This document shows, one piece after another, positions 15,595-25,082 of a stretch of 64,000 nucleotides of DNA. The notes under the pieces were generated by a model. It searched no databases and was not told the DNA's origin. It worked only from the letters and a program-made list of their open reading frames with translations. Position numbers and translations under genes: made by a program. Each line of letters starts with the position of its first letter. Positions within the stretch are counted from its first letter, which is position 1. The stretch comes from Streptomyces sp. NBC_00154 (GTDB lineage Bacteria > Actinomycetota > Actinomycetes > Streptomycetales > Streptomycetaceae), in contig NZ_JAPEMI010000001.1 in NCBI RefSeq assembly GCF_026342835.1, forward strand, positions 6,206,501 through 6,270,500, read 5' to 3'.

Positions 15595-16867
15595 TCAGCG
15601 CACCGACGCGGCCGGCGGGCGTTCGCGCAGGGCGCCGTAGGCGAGGAAGTATGCCGGCAGGCGGTTCAGCCACCGCGAGGTCGTGATGAGCTCACTCAGT
15701 CGCTGGGCGCGCTTCCGGCTGCCGAACGGCGGGCGGCCCGACAGGACCGGTTCGAGGACGTTCGTGTGGGCGAAGCGCTGCAGGGCCTGCGTCGCGGCGG
15801 TGGTCGGCCAGCGGCGGCGCTGGACGCGGCGGACGGTCCGCAGGCCGACCGCGCCCGCGCGCAGCGGTTCGACGAGATACCGGGCGGCGGCCACCGCGTC
15901 CTCGACGGCGAGGTTGATGCCGATGCCGAAGACGGGTGACATCGCGTGTGCCGCGTCGCCGATGCACAGCAGTCCCGGGCGGTGCCAGCGCCGTAGCCGG
16001 TCGAGCCGTACGTCGAGCAGCTTCACGTCGTCCCACGACCCGAGCGCGTGCACCCGGTCCGCGAGCCAGGGGACGGCAGCCGTGAATTCGCCCATGAACC
16101 GGTCGAGACCGGCGGCGCGACGCCGGGTGTCGGTTCCCTTGGGGATCAGTGCGGCGCACTGCCAGTAGTCCCCGCGGTCGATCATGGCGCTGAAGAACCG
16201 GTCGCCGACACCTCCCACGAGCCCGTGCGGGTCGTCCTCCCGCCGCGGCAGCCGGAACCACCAGGCGTCCATCGGGCAGGTGAACTTCCGCAGTCCCAGT
16301 TCGGGCAACGCCCTGGCCAGGGAGGACCGGCCGTCGCAGGCCACGGTGAGGGTGGCCCGCAGCTCACCGGTACGGCCGTCGGACGTGCGGTACCGGACCC
16401 CCGTGACCCTGCCCCGAGCTCTCGGCCTCGCTCGACCAGGGGGGGAGCTCCGTGCGGTCCATGAGGAAGGCGGTGGCCTCGGTGTTCATCCGCACGGTGA
16501 AGGACGGCTCCCGCCCGGCCTCGTCCGCGAGGAGGTTGAGCAGATCCCACTGGGGCACCATCGCGATGTAGTTGTACTTGCCCCGCAGCGCGCCGATGTT
16601 TCCGACGGTGACCAGCGAACGGTCCGGGCCGAGCGGCAGCTGGACTGTCGTCACCCGCCGCTGCGGCAGCCGGCCGAATTGCCCGGCCAGCCCCAGGTCG
16701 TCCAGCAGCGCCAGGGTGGACGGATGAACAGTGTCACCCCGGAAGTCCCGCAGGAAGTCGCCGTGCTTCTCCAGGACCGTGACCGCCACCCCCGCCCGGG
16801 CCAGCAGCAGCCCGAGGACCATACCGGCGGGGCCGCCCCCCACCACGCAGCACGTGGTCCGCTCCAT
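15595..16867 (-). pseudogene. FAD-dependent monooxygenase broken by a frameshift at a G7 tract
   Basis: The first part, from the ATG at 16867 after AGGGAG, has the FAD fold VVGGGPAGMVLGLLLA and reads well for about 140 residues to the poly-G run at 16439-16445 (C7 in the coding sense). After it the homology continues one base out of frame with RVTGVRYRTSDG, the DG-type motif VACDGRSS and the FAD-binding GDAAHAMSPVFGIGINLA. Removing one base from the G7 run restores a single ORF of about 424 codons, a normal length for PHBH-fold hydroxylases. Without that correction the product is truncated. Either the gene is dead, the run is variable, or the sequence carries an error. It diverges from a P450 gene. 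Confidence 0.8.
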
Positions 16868-16900
16868 CGCCGCTGCTCCCTTCGGTGAAATCCCAGGGTC

Positions 16901-16921
16901 GGTCATATCGGTAGATATACC
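16901..16921. promoter_or_regulatory. Inverted repeat in the monooxygenase/P450 divergent promoter
   Basis: GGTCATATC and GATATACC flank a 4-bp spacer; the ATATC/GATAT and GGT/ACC parts are symmetric apart from one extra base. Its A/T-rich character and place between divergent genes suit a TetR- or MarR-type operator. No such regulator gene lies alongside. Confidence 0.35.
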
Positions 16922-16974
16922 CTCAGTTCCGACAAGTCCCCACTAAGGGGTCGCAATGTATCCCTGGAGGCATC

Positions 16975-18201
16975 ATGAGTCAGCAGCCGGTCCCTCTGCC
17001 CTACGCCGACCCGGCCTTCGTCGCGGATCCCTTCCCGCTCTTCCGGCAGTTGCGCGAGGAGGGCCCGGTGCGCCGTGCCGTGATCGCGGGCGGCCTGGAG
17101 GCCTGGCTGGTCACGCGGTACGACGACGGTCTCGCGGCCCTGGCGGACCCCCGATTGAGCAGCGACGTCCGCGACGCCTCGGATCCACGGCTGCTGCGGC
17201 AGCTGCCCGTGACGGAACGCGAGTCGATGATCAGCAACATGCTCCGCTCCGATCCACCCGACCACACCCGCCTGCGCCGTCTGGTCTCCAGGGCGTTCAC
17301 GGCGCGCAGGGTGGCCGAGATGCGGCCCCGTATCCAGGAGATCAGCGACCGGCTGCTCGACGCGGTCGCGCCGGCCGGCCGGGCCGAACTCGTCGCGGAC
17401 TTCGCGCTTCCGCTGCCGGTCACCGTGATCAGCGAACTGCTCGGCGTGCCCGTGGAGGACCGGTACGACTTCCAGCGGTGGACGGACGACATGCTCCTGC
17501 GAGGGGCGGAACCCCCGGACCCGGCACTCGTGGACGAGTCGTGGCAGCGGATGCACGCGTACCTCACCAAGCTTCTGGAAGCCAAACGGGCCCGGCCCGG
17601 GGACGATCTGCTCGGCGCGCTGATCACCGCCAGGGACGAGGAGCAGCAGCTGAACGAGGACGAGCTGATCGCCATGTCGTTCCTGCTGCTGGTGGCGGGA
17701 TACATCACCACCGTCAACCTGATCGGCGGCGGTATCGCGGCGCTGCTCGCCAACCCCCGTCAGCTCGAGATGCTGCGGGACGACCCGGCGCTGCTGCCGG
17801 GCGCGATCGAGGAATTCCTGCGTTACGACGGACCGGTCAACCCCGGCATCGCCCGGTTCGCGCGCGAGGACGTCGAGATCGCGGGCGTGAACATCCCGTG
17901 CGGCGCGACCGTGCTGATCGCCTCCGCCATCGCGGACCGCGACCCGGCACGGTTCTCCGATCCGGACCGGCTGGACATCACCCGGCGGGACACCGCCCAC
18001 CTTGCGTTCGGGCACGGCATCCACTACTGCCTGGGGGCACCGCTGGCCAGACTGGAGGGTCAGATCGCCATCGGAACCGCCCTGCGCCGCCTCCCGGACC
18101 TCGCGCTGGCCGTGCCGCCGGGCGAGCTGCGCTGGCGGCCGGGCGGGCTGCGCGGCCCCGAGCGTCTGCCTGTCACCTTCGCCTACGGCGGCGCCGGCTG
18201 A
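16975..18201 (+). CDS. Cytochrome P450 with an altered I-helix
   Basis: This 408-residue soluble bacterial P450 has the K-helix ExxR (EEFLR), the PERF-like region (DPDR) and the haem loop FGHGIHYCLG with Cys352. It would insert oxygen into an unknown small molecule using outside ferredoxin and reductase. The I-helix oxygen-activation motif, normally AG(H/E)(E/D)TT, reads AGYITT at 241-246, so the conserved acid is replaced by Ile244 while the Thr remains. That should disturb proton delivery. The ATG has a good CTGGAGG site. The divergent FAD monooxygenase is broken, so a former two-gene oxidation unit may be decaying. The closest class by eye is CYP107-like. Confidence 0.95.
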   Translation: MSQQPVPLPYADPAFVADPFPLFRQLREEGPVRRAVIAGGLEAWLVTRYDDGLAALADPRLSSDVRDASDPRLLRQLPVTERESMISNMLRSDPPDHTRLRRLVSRAFTARRVAEMRPRIQEISDRLLDAVAPAGRAELVADFALPLPVTVISELLGVPVEDRYDFQRWTDDMLLRGAEPPDPALVDESWQRMHAYLTKLLEAKRARPGDDLLGALITARDEEQQLNEDELIAMSFLLLVAGYITTVNLIGGGIAALLANPRQLEMLRDDPALLPGAIEEFLRYDGPVNPGIARFAREDVEIAGVNIPCGATVLIASAIADRDPARFSDPDRLDITRRDTAHLAFGHGIHYCLGAPLARLEGQIAIGTALRRLPDLALAVPPGELRWRPGGLRGPERLPVTFAYGGAG

Positions 18202-18233
18202 GAGCGCCGGAATCCGAGAGCGTCCCGGCGCTC
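18202..18233. terminator. Hairpin terminator after the P450 gene
   Basis: Bases 18202-18210 and 18225-18233 are perfect 9-bp inverted arms with a 14-nt loop, directly at the P450 stop and ahead of the convergent murE-like gene. Confidence 0.55.
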
Positions 18234-18309
18234 AAGCCCTCCGCCGCTCTCTCGGCACCACCTCAGCAGCGGCATGGTGCGAGCGAGGGCGACCGGAGAC
18301 GGCCGCCTG

Positions 18310-19800
18310 TTACTCCTGCGCGGCTGCGAGTTCGCGCACCGTGGCCATGTCGCTGAACGGAATCAGCTGTTCGCCGACGATCTGGTACGGCTCACTGCCC
18401 TTCCCCGCAACCAGGACGATGTCATCCGGACCGGCGGCGGACAGGGCGAAGGCGATGGCCCGGCGGCGGTCTGCGAACCTCTCGAACCGGGTGCCGGTGG
18501 CCACGAGCCCCGGCGTGATCTGGTCCATGATCTCCTCGGGGTCCTCGTTCCGTGGGTTGTCCGAGGTGAGGACACACAGATCGGAGTGGGTTCCGGCGAT
18601 TTCGCCCATCTGCGCGCGCTTGGTGGCGTCCCGGTCGCCCCCGCAGCCGAACACGGTGATGACCCGGCCCGGCGCGAAGTCCCGGATGGCGCAGAGCACC
18701 TTGTCCAGGGAGTCGGGTGAGTGGGCGTAGTCCACGATCACGGACGAACCGTGGGGGGTCTCGAAGCGTTCGAGCCGCCCGGGGACCGGGGGCATCCGGT
18801 CGAGTGCGGCAACCAGACCCGCCAGGTCGTGCCCCAGGAGGTGGCAGGCCGCTACGGCGGCCAGCGCATTGGCCACCGAGAACCGGCCGGGCACCGGGAT
18901 CGCCGCGGGGTACTTGCTTCCCGCGTGGTGGAGGGTGAAGCGCGTACCGAAGGCGTTCATGCTCAGGTCCGTCGCCCGGTAGTCGGCCTCCGCCTCGATG
19001 CCGTACGTGGTGACCGCACCCGGCATGATCCGCCCGATCCCGGCCCCCACGGAGTCGTCGGCGTTGACCACCGCGAGCCGGCAAAGCCCTTGGAAGAGGC
19101 GGAGCTTGGCGTCGCGGTAGTTCTCCATGGTGCCGTGGTCGTCCAGGTGGTCCTGCGTGAGGTTGGTGAAGATCCCCACGTCGATGAACGCACGGTCCAC
19201 CCGGTGGTTCAGCAGGCCCATCGAGGTGGCCTCCAGGACGACGGTGCCCACCTCGTGGTCGCGCATGTGTCCCAACAGGTACTGGAAGTCCGGCGATTCC
19301 GGTGTAGTAAGCACCGAGCGCGGCATCGGGATCAGTTCGTCGCCCATGCGGCTGCCCGATGTCCCGATCACGCCCACCTTCGCGCCTTCGGCGATCCTCA
19401 GGACGGACTCGACCATGTACGACACCGAGGTCTTCCCGTTGGTGCCGGTCACGGCCACCATGTCCATGTCCTGACCGGGTTCGCCGTAGTAGCGCGAGGT
19501 GACGACCGCCGCTGCCACCCGGGTGTCCGGCACCCGGACGACGCATGCGTCGCCTGCCGATGCCCATACTGCCGCGGGGAGATCGGGCGCTGCCCTGTCG
19601 ACGAGTACCGCCACAGCGCCACGTGCCAGTGCCGAGCCGACGGCCTCGGGCCCCCCTTCCCGATGACCGGGCACGGCGATGAACAGCGAACCCGGTGAAA
19701 CGCGATGGGCGTCGAAACAGGCTCCTGCGCTGATCCTCGTATCCGGATCGCCCAGGAGGACCTCGTGATCGTGACCGGCCAGCAACTCCCTCAACTTCAT
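18310..19800 (-). CDS. Stand-alone MurE-type Mur ligase
   Basis: The 496-residue cytoplasmic ligase has the three Mur domains: an N-terminal UDP-MurNAc-binding domain (1-110), a central ATPase with GTNGKTS at 119-125 and the lysine segment AKLRLF near 232, and a C-terminal domain with DNPR at 414-417. DNPR is the MurE signature for adding diaminopimelate to UDP-MurNAc-Ala-Glu. The usual murE lies in the dcw cluster; here none of those genes is near, so this is probably a second copy. It could be a redundant enzyme, one that tolerates a wall-targeting inhibitor, or a ligase recruited to other peptide chemistry. The ATG at 19800 follows GAGAGGA. Confidence 0.9.
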   Translation of the reverse strand: MKLRELLAGHDHEVLLGDPDTRISAGACFDAHRVSPGSLFIAVPGHREGGPEAVGSALARGAVAVLVDRAAPDLPAAVWASAGDACVVRVPDTRVAAAVVTSRYYGEPGQDMDMVAVTGTNGKTSVSYMVESVLRIAEGAKVGVIGTSGSRMGDELIPMPRSVLTTPESPDFQYLLGHMRDHEVGTVVLEATSMGLLNHRVDRAFIDVGIFTNLTQDHLDDHGTMENYRDAKLRLFQGLCRLAVVNADDSVGAGIGRIMPGAVTTYGIEAEADYRATDLSMNAFGTRFTLHHAGSKYPAAIPVPGRFSVANALAAVAACHLLGHDLAGLVAALDRMPPVPGRLERFETPHGSSVIVDYAHSPDSLDKVLCAIRDFAPGRVITVFGCGGDRDATKRAQMGEIAGTHSDLCVLTSDNPRNEDPEEIMDQITPGLVATGTRFERFADRRRAIAFALSAAGPDDIVLVAGKGSEPYQIVGEQLIPFSDMATVRELAAAQE

Positions 19801-20549
19801 ACAGGGTCCTCTCGAAAATGCGGCACGCCCCTTCGGCCGTCGCCGAAGGGGATGCCGACGGCACGCCGAGGAGCTGCGCGAGTGTGGGGTGCTGCGGAAC
19901 GCACAGCTAAGGGGGTGGAGAAGCGCTCCATGGGCGGAGCGGAAGCGTTGGGAGGAGGTGCGGATCAGACGATCGGCACTGAAACCTCGAAGACCGTGAG
20001 TGCCTGGCTAGCCGTGACCGTGCAGCGCACGGCAGCGCGCCTCAGGCGCAACAGGGCGCAGCAGGTGAGGGGCCTGTCGCAGGCACTCCCTCACTGCATG
20101 TGTGTCGCCCATGGGTGGAGTGTACTTCCCACGGAGCGGCCCGGAATCCGCTCCGCTCGCCTCGACCGGCCGGTCGGTTCGCGTCCGCGGCTGCCTCGCC
20201 GCAGCTCGGGCTGATCGCAGACGAGTTGCGCGCCCGACGAAGCGGTGGCACCGCTCAACAGGATGCCGTCGATGCGGGTCTTTCACCGGGCGCCCACTGC
20301 GGCGGTGCCGGGCGGAATGGCGAAATCCCGGGCGACGAACGCGGACTCGCGAGAGGCACTGCTCGGTGGTTTCGGCTCGGCCGACCTGGTCTGCCGGGTC
20401 TGTCAACTCGTCAGCTGCGCTTTGTGCTTGAGCGCCTCCGGGCAGGTGCTGCACGACTGCCTTCACATTTTCATCACTCTTTCGACACCTCGTCATCACG
20501 GATTGTGTATGCTCCAGGCGCTCTATCCGCACCACTGGGGGGATTCCTC
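19801..20549. other. 749-bp region without a recognised gene
   Basis: This holds the upstream region of the murE-like gene and of the lamin-tail protein. Frames present have mixed codon use and no domain I know. A perfect 14-bp palindrome CGACCGGCCGGTCG lies at 20163-20176. The last 100 bases are comparatively A/T-rich, with a -10-like TATGCT at 20508-20513 just before the secreted-protein gene. Confidence 0.45.
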
Positions 20550-21044
20550 ATGCGCATACGCCATGCCATATCCACTGTCGCCGCAGCCGGAGCCATCGCG
20601 GTCGTTGCCGTCGCTCCGGCACAGGCAGCCGAGTACTCGTCGGCGCTGAAGGTCAAGGGTGTCCAGTACGACGCGCCCGGCTCGGACTCCAACAAGTGCT
20701 CCACCGGGAACACCAAGGACGAGTACCTGACGATCAAGAACTACTCGTCGACGGCGACCATCAACCTCAAGGGCTACGTCGTCAAGGACGCCACCGGCAA
20801 TCGCTTCACCTTCTCGGCCGCCCACTACCTCCAGCCCGGCGACTACGTGAAGCTGCGGGGCGGCCACGGCACCGACTCCGACGCCAAGAACGTCGTCTAC
20901 CGCCAGAACTGCAACTTCATCTGGAACAACGACAAGGACACCATCTACCTGTACAAGCCGTCAGGAAGCCGGGCGGACGTCCACTCCTACACCAAGACCG
21001 GCTCCGACCCCGACCGCAACGGCTACATCACCTACCACGGCTGA
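20550..21044 (+). CDS. Secreted lamin-tail-domain protein
   Basis: The 164-residue protein starts with a Sec signal peptide: MRIRH, a hydrophobic core at about 8-22 and an APAQA/AE cleavage site near residue 27. The mature part resembles a bacterial lamin-tail domain, an immunoglobulin-like fold found in exported nucleases and surface proteins: EYLTIKNYSS, INLKGYVVKD, HYLQPGDYVKLRGG, and NNDKDTIYLYKPSG. There is a pair of cysteines (about 50 and 118) that could form a disulphide. No catalytic domain is attached, so it probably binds something, possibly DNA or cell wall. It has its own GGGGGG-rich ribosome site and stands alone. Confidence 0.85.
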   Translation: MRIRHAISTVAAAGAIAVVAVAPAQAAEYSSALKVKGVQYDAPGSDSNKCSTGNTKDEYLTIKNYSSTATINLKGYVVKDATGNRFTFSAAHYLQPGDYVKLRGGHGTDSDAKNVVYRQNCNFIWNNDKDTIYLYKPSGSRADVHSYTKTGSDPDRNGYITYHG

Positions 21045-21252
21045 CGCACTGCTGCTGTCCACCGATGGGAACGGCGGCAGAGGGCGAGAGCGCTGCCGCC
21101 GGTTCCCCGGCGGGACGCCCCGCTGTCATCCGGTGCTCCGGTCAGCGGCGCTCTTCTCACATCGTCCACTGCGGATCGAGCGGTGTGCTCAGGTGGCGGC
21201 ACTGCCGCGTCGAGACGATGCCCGGCACGGTCACCGCGCTTACGGTGGTGAG

Positions 21253-22512
21253 ATGGCAGTGATCAACGGTTGGAGGCGGGAAGCACGAGCCCGGCCCGGC
21301 GCGGTGGACGCGCTGGTGTCGGCTGTGCTGTTCGGGCTGTCGGTTGTGGCTTCTGCTGTTGTGCCGGACGAGCACCGGATCTCGTTCCGGTGGCCGGGCG
21401 TGGTGCTGGCGGCGGTCGGCTGCGCGGCGTTGATGTGGCGACGTCGCCACCCGTTCGGCGTACTGGCTGTCGCGGTTGGCTGCGGGGTGGCTTTTCAGGT
21501 ACTCGGGTTCCGGGAGAGTCCGCTGGTGTCCAGTCCGGTCGTGGTGTCCCTCTACACCGTGGCCGTGCGGACCGACCGGCGTACCACCTGGACCACGGCA
21601 GCGGCCACGGCTGCCGTCCTGGTGGGCGCGGCTCTGGTGTTCGCCCCGGGATCATGGCTGGAGCCGGAGAAGGCGGTGATGCTGGCATGGACGGCTCTGG
21701 CGGCCGCCATCGGCGACGCCGTGCGGTCACGCCACGCCTATGTGGCGGCTGTGGAGGAACGGGCGGAGCACGCGGAACGTACCCGTGAGCAGGAGGCGCA
21801 GCAGCGGGTGGCGGCCGAGCGGGTCCGGATCGCGCGCGAGCTGCATGATGTCGTCGCGCACCACATCGCCCTGATCAACGCTCAGGCAGGCGTCGCCGTC
21901 CATATTGCGGAGCGGCAGCCGGAGCAGACACTCGCCGCCCTGGAGAACATCCGGGACACCAGCCGGTCGGCGCTGGACGAACTGCGTGCGACCGTGGGCC
22001 TGTTGCGGCAGACCGGTGACCCGGCGGCGCCACGCGATCCGATGCCGGGTCTGACACGGCTACCGGACCTGCTCGCGTCGTTCGAAGGTGCCGGACTGGC
22101 TGTCCGGCACAGCCAGCGCGGTATCAGCGAACCGCTGGCGCCGGCGGTGGACCTGGCCGCGTACCGCATCGTGCAGGAGGCCCTGACCAATGTGCACAAG
22201 CACGCCGGTGCGGACCATGCCCGATTGTTTCTGCATTACCGCCCCGAATGGCTGACGATCACCGTCGAGGACGACGGATGCGTCGGCCCGCACCACCACC
22301 GACCCCGCCAGGGGACGGGCCATGGGCTGATCGGGATGCGCGAGCGGGCTGCCATCGTCGGGGGCACGCTGAACGCGGGAGCCCGCCCGCAGGGCGGCTT
22401 CGCCGTGACTGCCGATCTGCCCCTGCGAGCCGCCACAGCAACGGGCGGTCCGGCAGCGGACGGACCGCCGAGGAGAGATGGGTATGACGATCCGCGTACT
22501 GCTGGCCGATGA
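21253..22512 (+). CDS. NarL-type sensor histidine kinase
   Basis: This 419-residue membrane kinase has four or five hydrophobic spans in residues 15-150 with very short loops, then a coiled region, the HisKA_3 box RELHDVVAHHI with the phospho-accepting His198, and an ATPase domain with ALTNVHKHAG, EDDG and GTGHGLIGMRERA. With little extracellular sequence it probably senses an event in the membrane, like other intramembrane-sensing kinases next to ABC exporters. The gene overlaps the response regulator by 29 bp and lies upstream of an ABC-2 exporter. I infer a cell-envelope or peptide stress sensor controlling that exporter. The ATG at 21253 follows GGTGGTGAG. Confidence 0.93.
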   Translation: MAVINGWRREARARPGAVDALVSAVLFGLSVVASAVVPDEHRISFRWPGVVLAAVGCAALMWRRRHPFGVLAVAVGCGVAFQVLGFRESPLVSSPVVVSLYTVAVRTDRRTTWTTAAATAAVLVGAALVFAPGSWLEPEKAVMLAWTALAAAIGDAVRSRHAYVAAVEERAEHAERTREQEAQQRVAAERVRIARELHDVVAHHIALINAQAGVAVHIAERQPEQTLAALENIRDTSRSALDELRATVGLLRQTGDPAAPRDPMPGLTRLPDLLASFEGAGLAVRHSQRGISEPLAPAVDLAAYRIVQEALTNVHKHAGADHARLFLHYRPEWLTITVEDDGCVGPHHHRPRQGTGHGLIGMRERAAIVGGTLNAGARPQGGFAVTADLPLRAATATGGPAADGPPRRDGYDDPRTAGR

Positions 22513-23179
22513 CCAGGCCCTGCTTCGGGGCACCTTCCGGATGCTGTTCGATTCTGCGGACGACATGGAGACCGTGGGTGAGGCGTCCAACGGCTGCGAG
22601 GCAGTGGACCTGGCGCACGCACAGCACCCCGATGTGCTCCTGATGGACATCCGCATGCCCGAGATGGACGGCCTCGCCGCGACGCGGCTGATCAGCGAGT
22701 CGGAGGACCTCGCGGGGGTCAAGGTCCTCATCCTGACCACCTTCGAGGACGACGAGTACGTCGCCGAGGCACTGCGTGCGGGTGCGAGCGGTTTTCTCGG
22801 GAAGGGCGCGCGGCCCGAGGAGCTTCTCGACGCCGTGCGCACGGTCGCCGGCGGGGAGGCACTGCTGTGCCCGTCGGCCGCCCGAGCGCTGATCACGCGA
22901 TTTCTGATGCAGCCGGAAGCATGCCCGGCGGCCATGCACGAGCGGCTGGCCTGCCTGACGCCACGGGAACGCGATGTCCTGGCACTTGTCGCAATGGGGC
23001 TGTCGAACGACGAGATCGCCGATCGCCTGTTCATCAGCCCGCTGACCGCCAAGACCCACGTCAACCGGGCCATGACCAAGCTGGATGCCCGTGACCGTGC
23101 CCAGCTCGTGGTCATCGCCTACCAGTGCGGACTGGTGAGTCCGGCGATGGAGCCGAGCGGTCCGTCGACATCCGTGTAG
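22484..23179 (+). CDS. NarL/LuxR-family response regulator
   Basis: The 231-residue protein is the partner of the overlapping kinase. The receiver domain has the acidic pair ADDQ (9-10), phospho-acceptor Asp55 in LLMDIRMPEMDG, Thr in LTTFEDDEY and the Lys in GFLGKGARPEE. The C-terminal GerE-type helix-turn-helix reads LTPRERDVLALVAMGLSNDE and following. The ATG at 22484 is chosen because AGGAG stands about 9 bases upstream; an in-frame ATG at 22478 is too close to that site. Likely target is the ABC exporter 150 bp downstream. Confidence 0.93.
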   Translation: MTIRVLLADDQALLRGTFRMLFDSADDMETVGEASNGCEAVDLAHAQHPDVLLMDIRMPEMDGLAATRLISESEDLAGVKVLILTTFEDDEYVAEALRAGASGFLGKGARPEELLDAVRTVAGGEALLCPSAARALITRFLMQPEACPAAMHERLACLTPRERDVLALVAMGLSNDEIADRLFISPLTAKTHVNRAMTKLDARDRAQLVVIAYQCGLVSPAMEPSGPSTSV

Positions 23180-23328
23180 TCGCCGGTACGGGTACGTGCG
23201 GCGTTCTGTCCCAGCCGTAGGCCGATGTACCCGGTACCGCGGACGTGGTACCCGGGAATCGCTGCACGGGGACGATGTGCGAGGGGCCGGTCACGGGCGA
23301 GAGTGAGGTGGTGAACGGAGGTTTCGCA

Positions 23329-24267
23329 ATGATCGAAGCCCACTGCCTGACCAAGAGGTACGGCAGCAAGACAGCCGTCGAGGATTTGTCCTTCACGGTC
23401 CGCCCCGGCATCGTGACGGGGTTCCTGGGTCCCAACGGGGCCGGCAAATCCACCACCATGCGGCTGATCCTCGGCCTGGACGCCCCCACCGCCGGGCATG
23501 TCACCGTCAACGGCCGCCCGTATGCCCTCCACGAAGCTCCCCTGCACCAGGTCGGGGCGATGCTGGAGGCCCGCGCCACCCACAGCGGCCGCACCGCCTA
23601 CCACCACTTGCTGGCCCTGGCCGCCACGACGGGCATCCCCCGTCGGCGCGTGAACGAGGTCATCGACCTCGTCGGCCTGCGCGAGGTCGCCAACAAAAGG
23701 GCCGGCGGTTTCTCCCTGGGCATGGGCCAGCGCCTCGGCATCGCCAGCGCGCTTCTCGGCGACCCCGCCACTGTCATCCTCGACGAGCCGGTCAACGGCC
23801 TCGATCCGGAGGGCATCCGGTGGATCCGGAATCTTCTCAAGAGCCTGGCGGGGGAGGGGCGAACGGTGTTCGTCTCGTCGCATCTGATGAGTGAGATGGC
23901 GCTCACCGCCGAACACCTTGTCGTCATCGGCCGCGGCCGGCTCATCGCCGACACCTCGGTCGAGGAATTCACCCGCAGCGCGGCCCGCACCGTCGTGCGC
24001 GTGCGCTGCCCGGACATCGACCGCTTGAAAGGTCTGCTGGCGGGTCCGGACGTCACCATCACCGCCTGCGCGCCTTACACCTTGGATGTTGTCGGCCTGA
24101 CGAGTGACCAGATCGGCTGCACCGCCGCCGACCACGGGCTCACCCTTCTCGAACTCGCTCCCCAGCGGATCTCCCTGGAGGAGGCATTCATGGAACTGAC
24201 CCGGGACGCGGTCGAGTACCGCTCCACCACCGCCGGCGAACCGGTCGCAGCGAGGAGCGCGTCATGA
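23329..24267 (+). CDS. ABC-2 exporter ATPase subunit
   Basis: The 312-residue cytoplasmic ATPase has Walker A GPNGAGKST near residue 40, the Q-loop region, the signature SLGMGQRL, Walker B TVILDEP, and the switch His in SSHLMSE. A C-terminal extension after about 220 matches the CcmA/DrrA group that exports drugs, lantibiotics or lipids. It overlaps the permease gene by ATGA, so the two are made together. Downstream of the kinase/regulator pair, this looks like a self-resistance or detoxification exporter. The ATG at 23329 follows ACGGAGG. Confidence 0.94.
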   Translation: MIEAHCLTKRYGSKTAVEDLSFTVRPGIVTGFLGPNGAGKSTTMRLILGLDAPTAGHVTVNGRPYALHEAPLHQVGAMLEARATHSGRTAYHHLLALAATTGIPRRRVNEVIDLVGLREVANKRAGGFSLGMGQRLGIASALLGDPATVILDEPVNGLDPEGIRWIRNLLKSLAGEGRTVFVSSHLMSEMALTAEHLVVIGRGRLIADTSVEEFTRSAARTVVRVRCPDIDRLKGLLAGPDVTITACAPYTLDVVGLTSDQIGCTAADHGLTLLELAPQRISLEEAFMELTRDAVEYRSTTAGEPVAARSAS

Positions 24268-25082
24268 CCACGATCCTCACGCGCCCGCTCGGCGCGACAG
24301 CGCGCCCCGGCAAGGTGACCCTGCTCCGGGTCCTCAGGTCCGAATGGATCAAGCTGCGCACCGTGCGTTCCACGTCGATCACCCTGCTGACCGCCGTGGC
24401 CGCGATGGTCGGGCTGGGCATGCTGGTCACTCACCTGCGGGCAGGCGACCTCAGCGCGCGGGAACTGGCGCACTTCAACGGAGCCGAGGTCAGCCTGAGC
24501 ATGTACCGGCCCGCGCAGTTGGCCGTCGGTGTCCTCGGCGTCCTGATGTTCACGGGCGAGTACTCCACCGGAATGATCCGCGCCACCCTCACGGCCGTCC
24601 CCAGGCGGCTGCCCATGCTGGCGGCCAAGACAGCCGTCTTCACCGGCGCCGTCCTCATCCTGATGACTGCGGCCTCCTTCGCAGCGTTCTTCGGTGGCCA
24701 GGCCGTCCTGTCCTCCGCTCACGCTCACCTGTCCACACAGCTCTCCGACCCCGGCGTCACTCGTGTGGTCTTCGGTACCGCCCTCTACCTCACCGTCGTC
24801 GGACTGTTCGGCGTCGCCCTGGGCGCCATCATCCGCAGCTCTGCGGGAGCCATTGCCACACTGGTGGGCATCCTGCTCATCCTGCCCGGACTGGGAGCCC
24901 TGCTTCCGGCCGACTGGGCTCAGCACGTCAACCCCTACCTGCCCAGCAATGCCGGGCAAGCCATGCTCTCCGTCGTCCCCGATCCCGCGATGGCCCCCTG
25001 GACAGGGCTGTCACTGTTCGCCGGATACGCAGCCGCCCTCCTGGGCATCGCCGCCTGGCTCCTCAAGCGACGAGACGCCTGA
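24264..25082 (+). CDS. ABC-2 exporter permease subunit
   Basis: The 272-residue protein has a cytoplasmic N-terminus with SEWIKLRTVRST, the common entry motif of ABC-2 permeases, and six hydrophobic stretches. Between spans 1 and 2 lies a moderately long extracellular loop (about residues 65-95). It forms the membrane half of the exporter with the preceding ATPase; two copies of each are expected. The substrate is unknown; bacitracin- or lantibiotic-type transporters are the nearest in layout. It starts within the ATPase stop (ATGA). Confidence 0.92.
   Translation: MTTILTRPLGATARPGKVTLLRVLRSEWIKLRTVRSTSITLLTAVAAMVGLGMLVTHLRAGDLSARELAHFNGAEVSLSMYRPAQLAVGVLGVLMFTGEYSTGMIRATLTAVPRRLPMLAAKTAVFTGAVLILMTAASFAAFFGGQAVLSSAHAHLSTQLSDPGVTRVVFGTALYLTVVGLFGVALGAIIRSSAGAIATLVGILLILPGLGALLPADWAQHVNPYLPSNAGQAMLSVVPDPAMAPWTGLSLFAGYAAALLGIAAWLLKRRDA

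Noticed and set aside
19801..20549. Possible gene in the 749-bp gap before the lamin-tail protein
   Set aside because: Several frames are open but none shows consistent codon use, a ribosome site or a domain.
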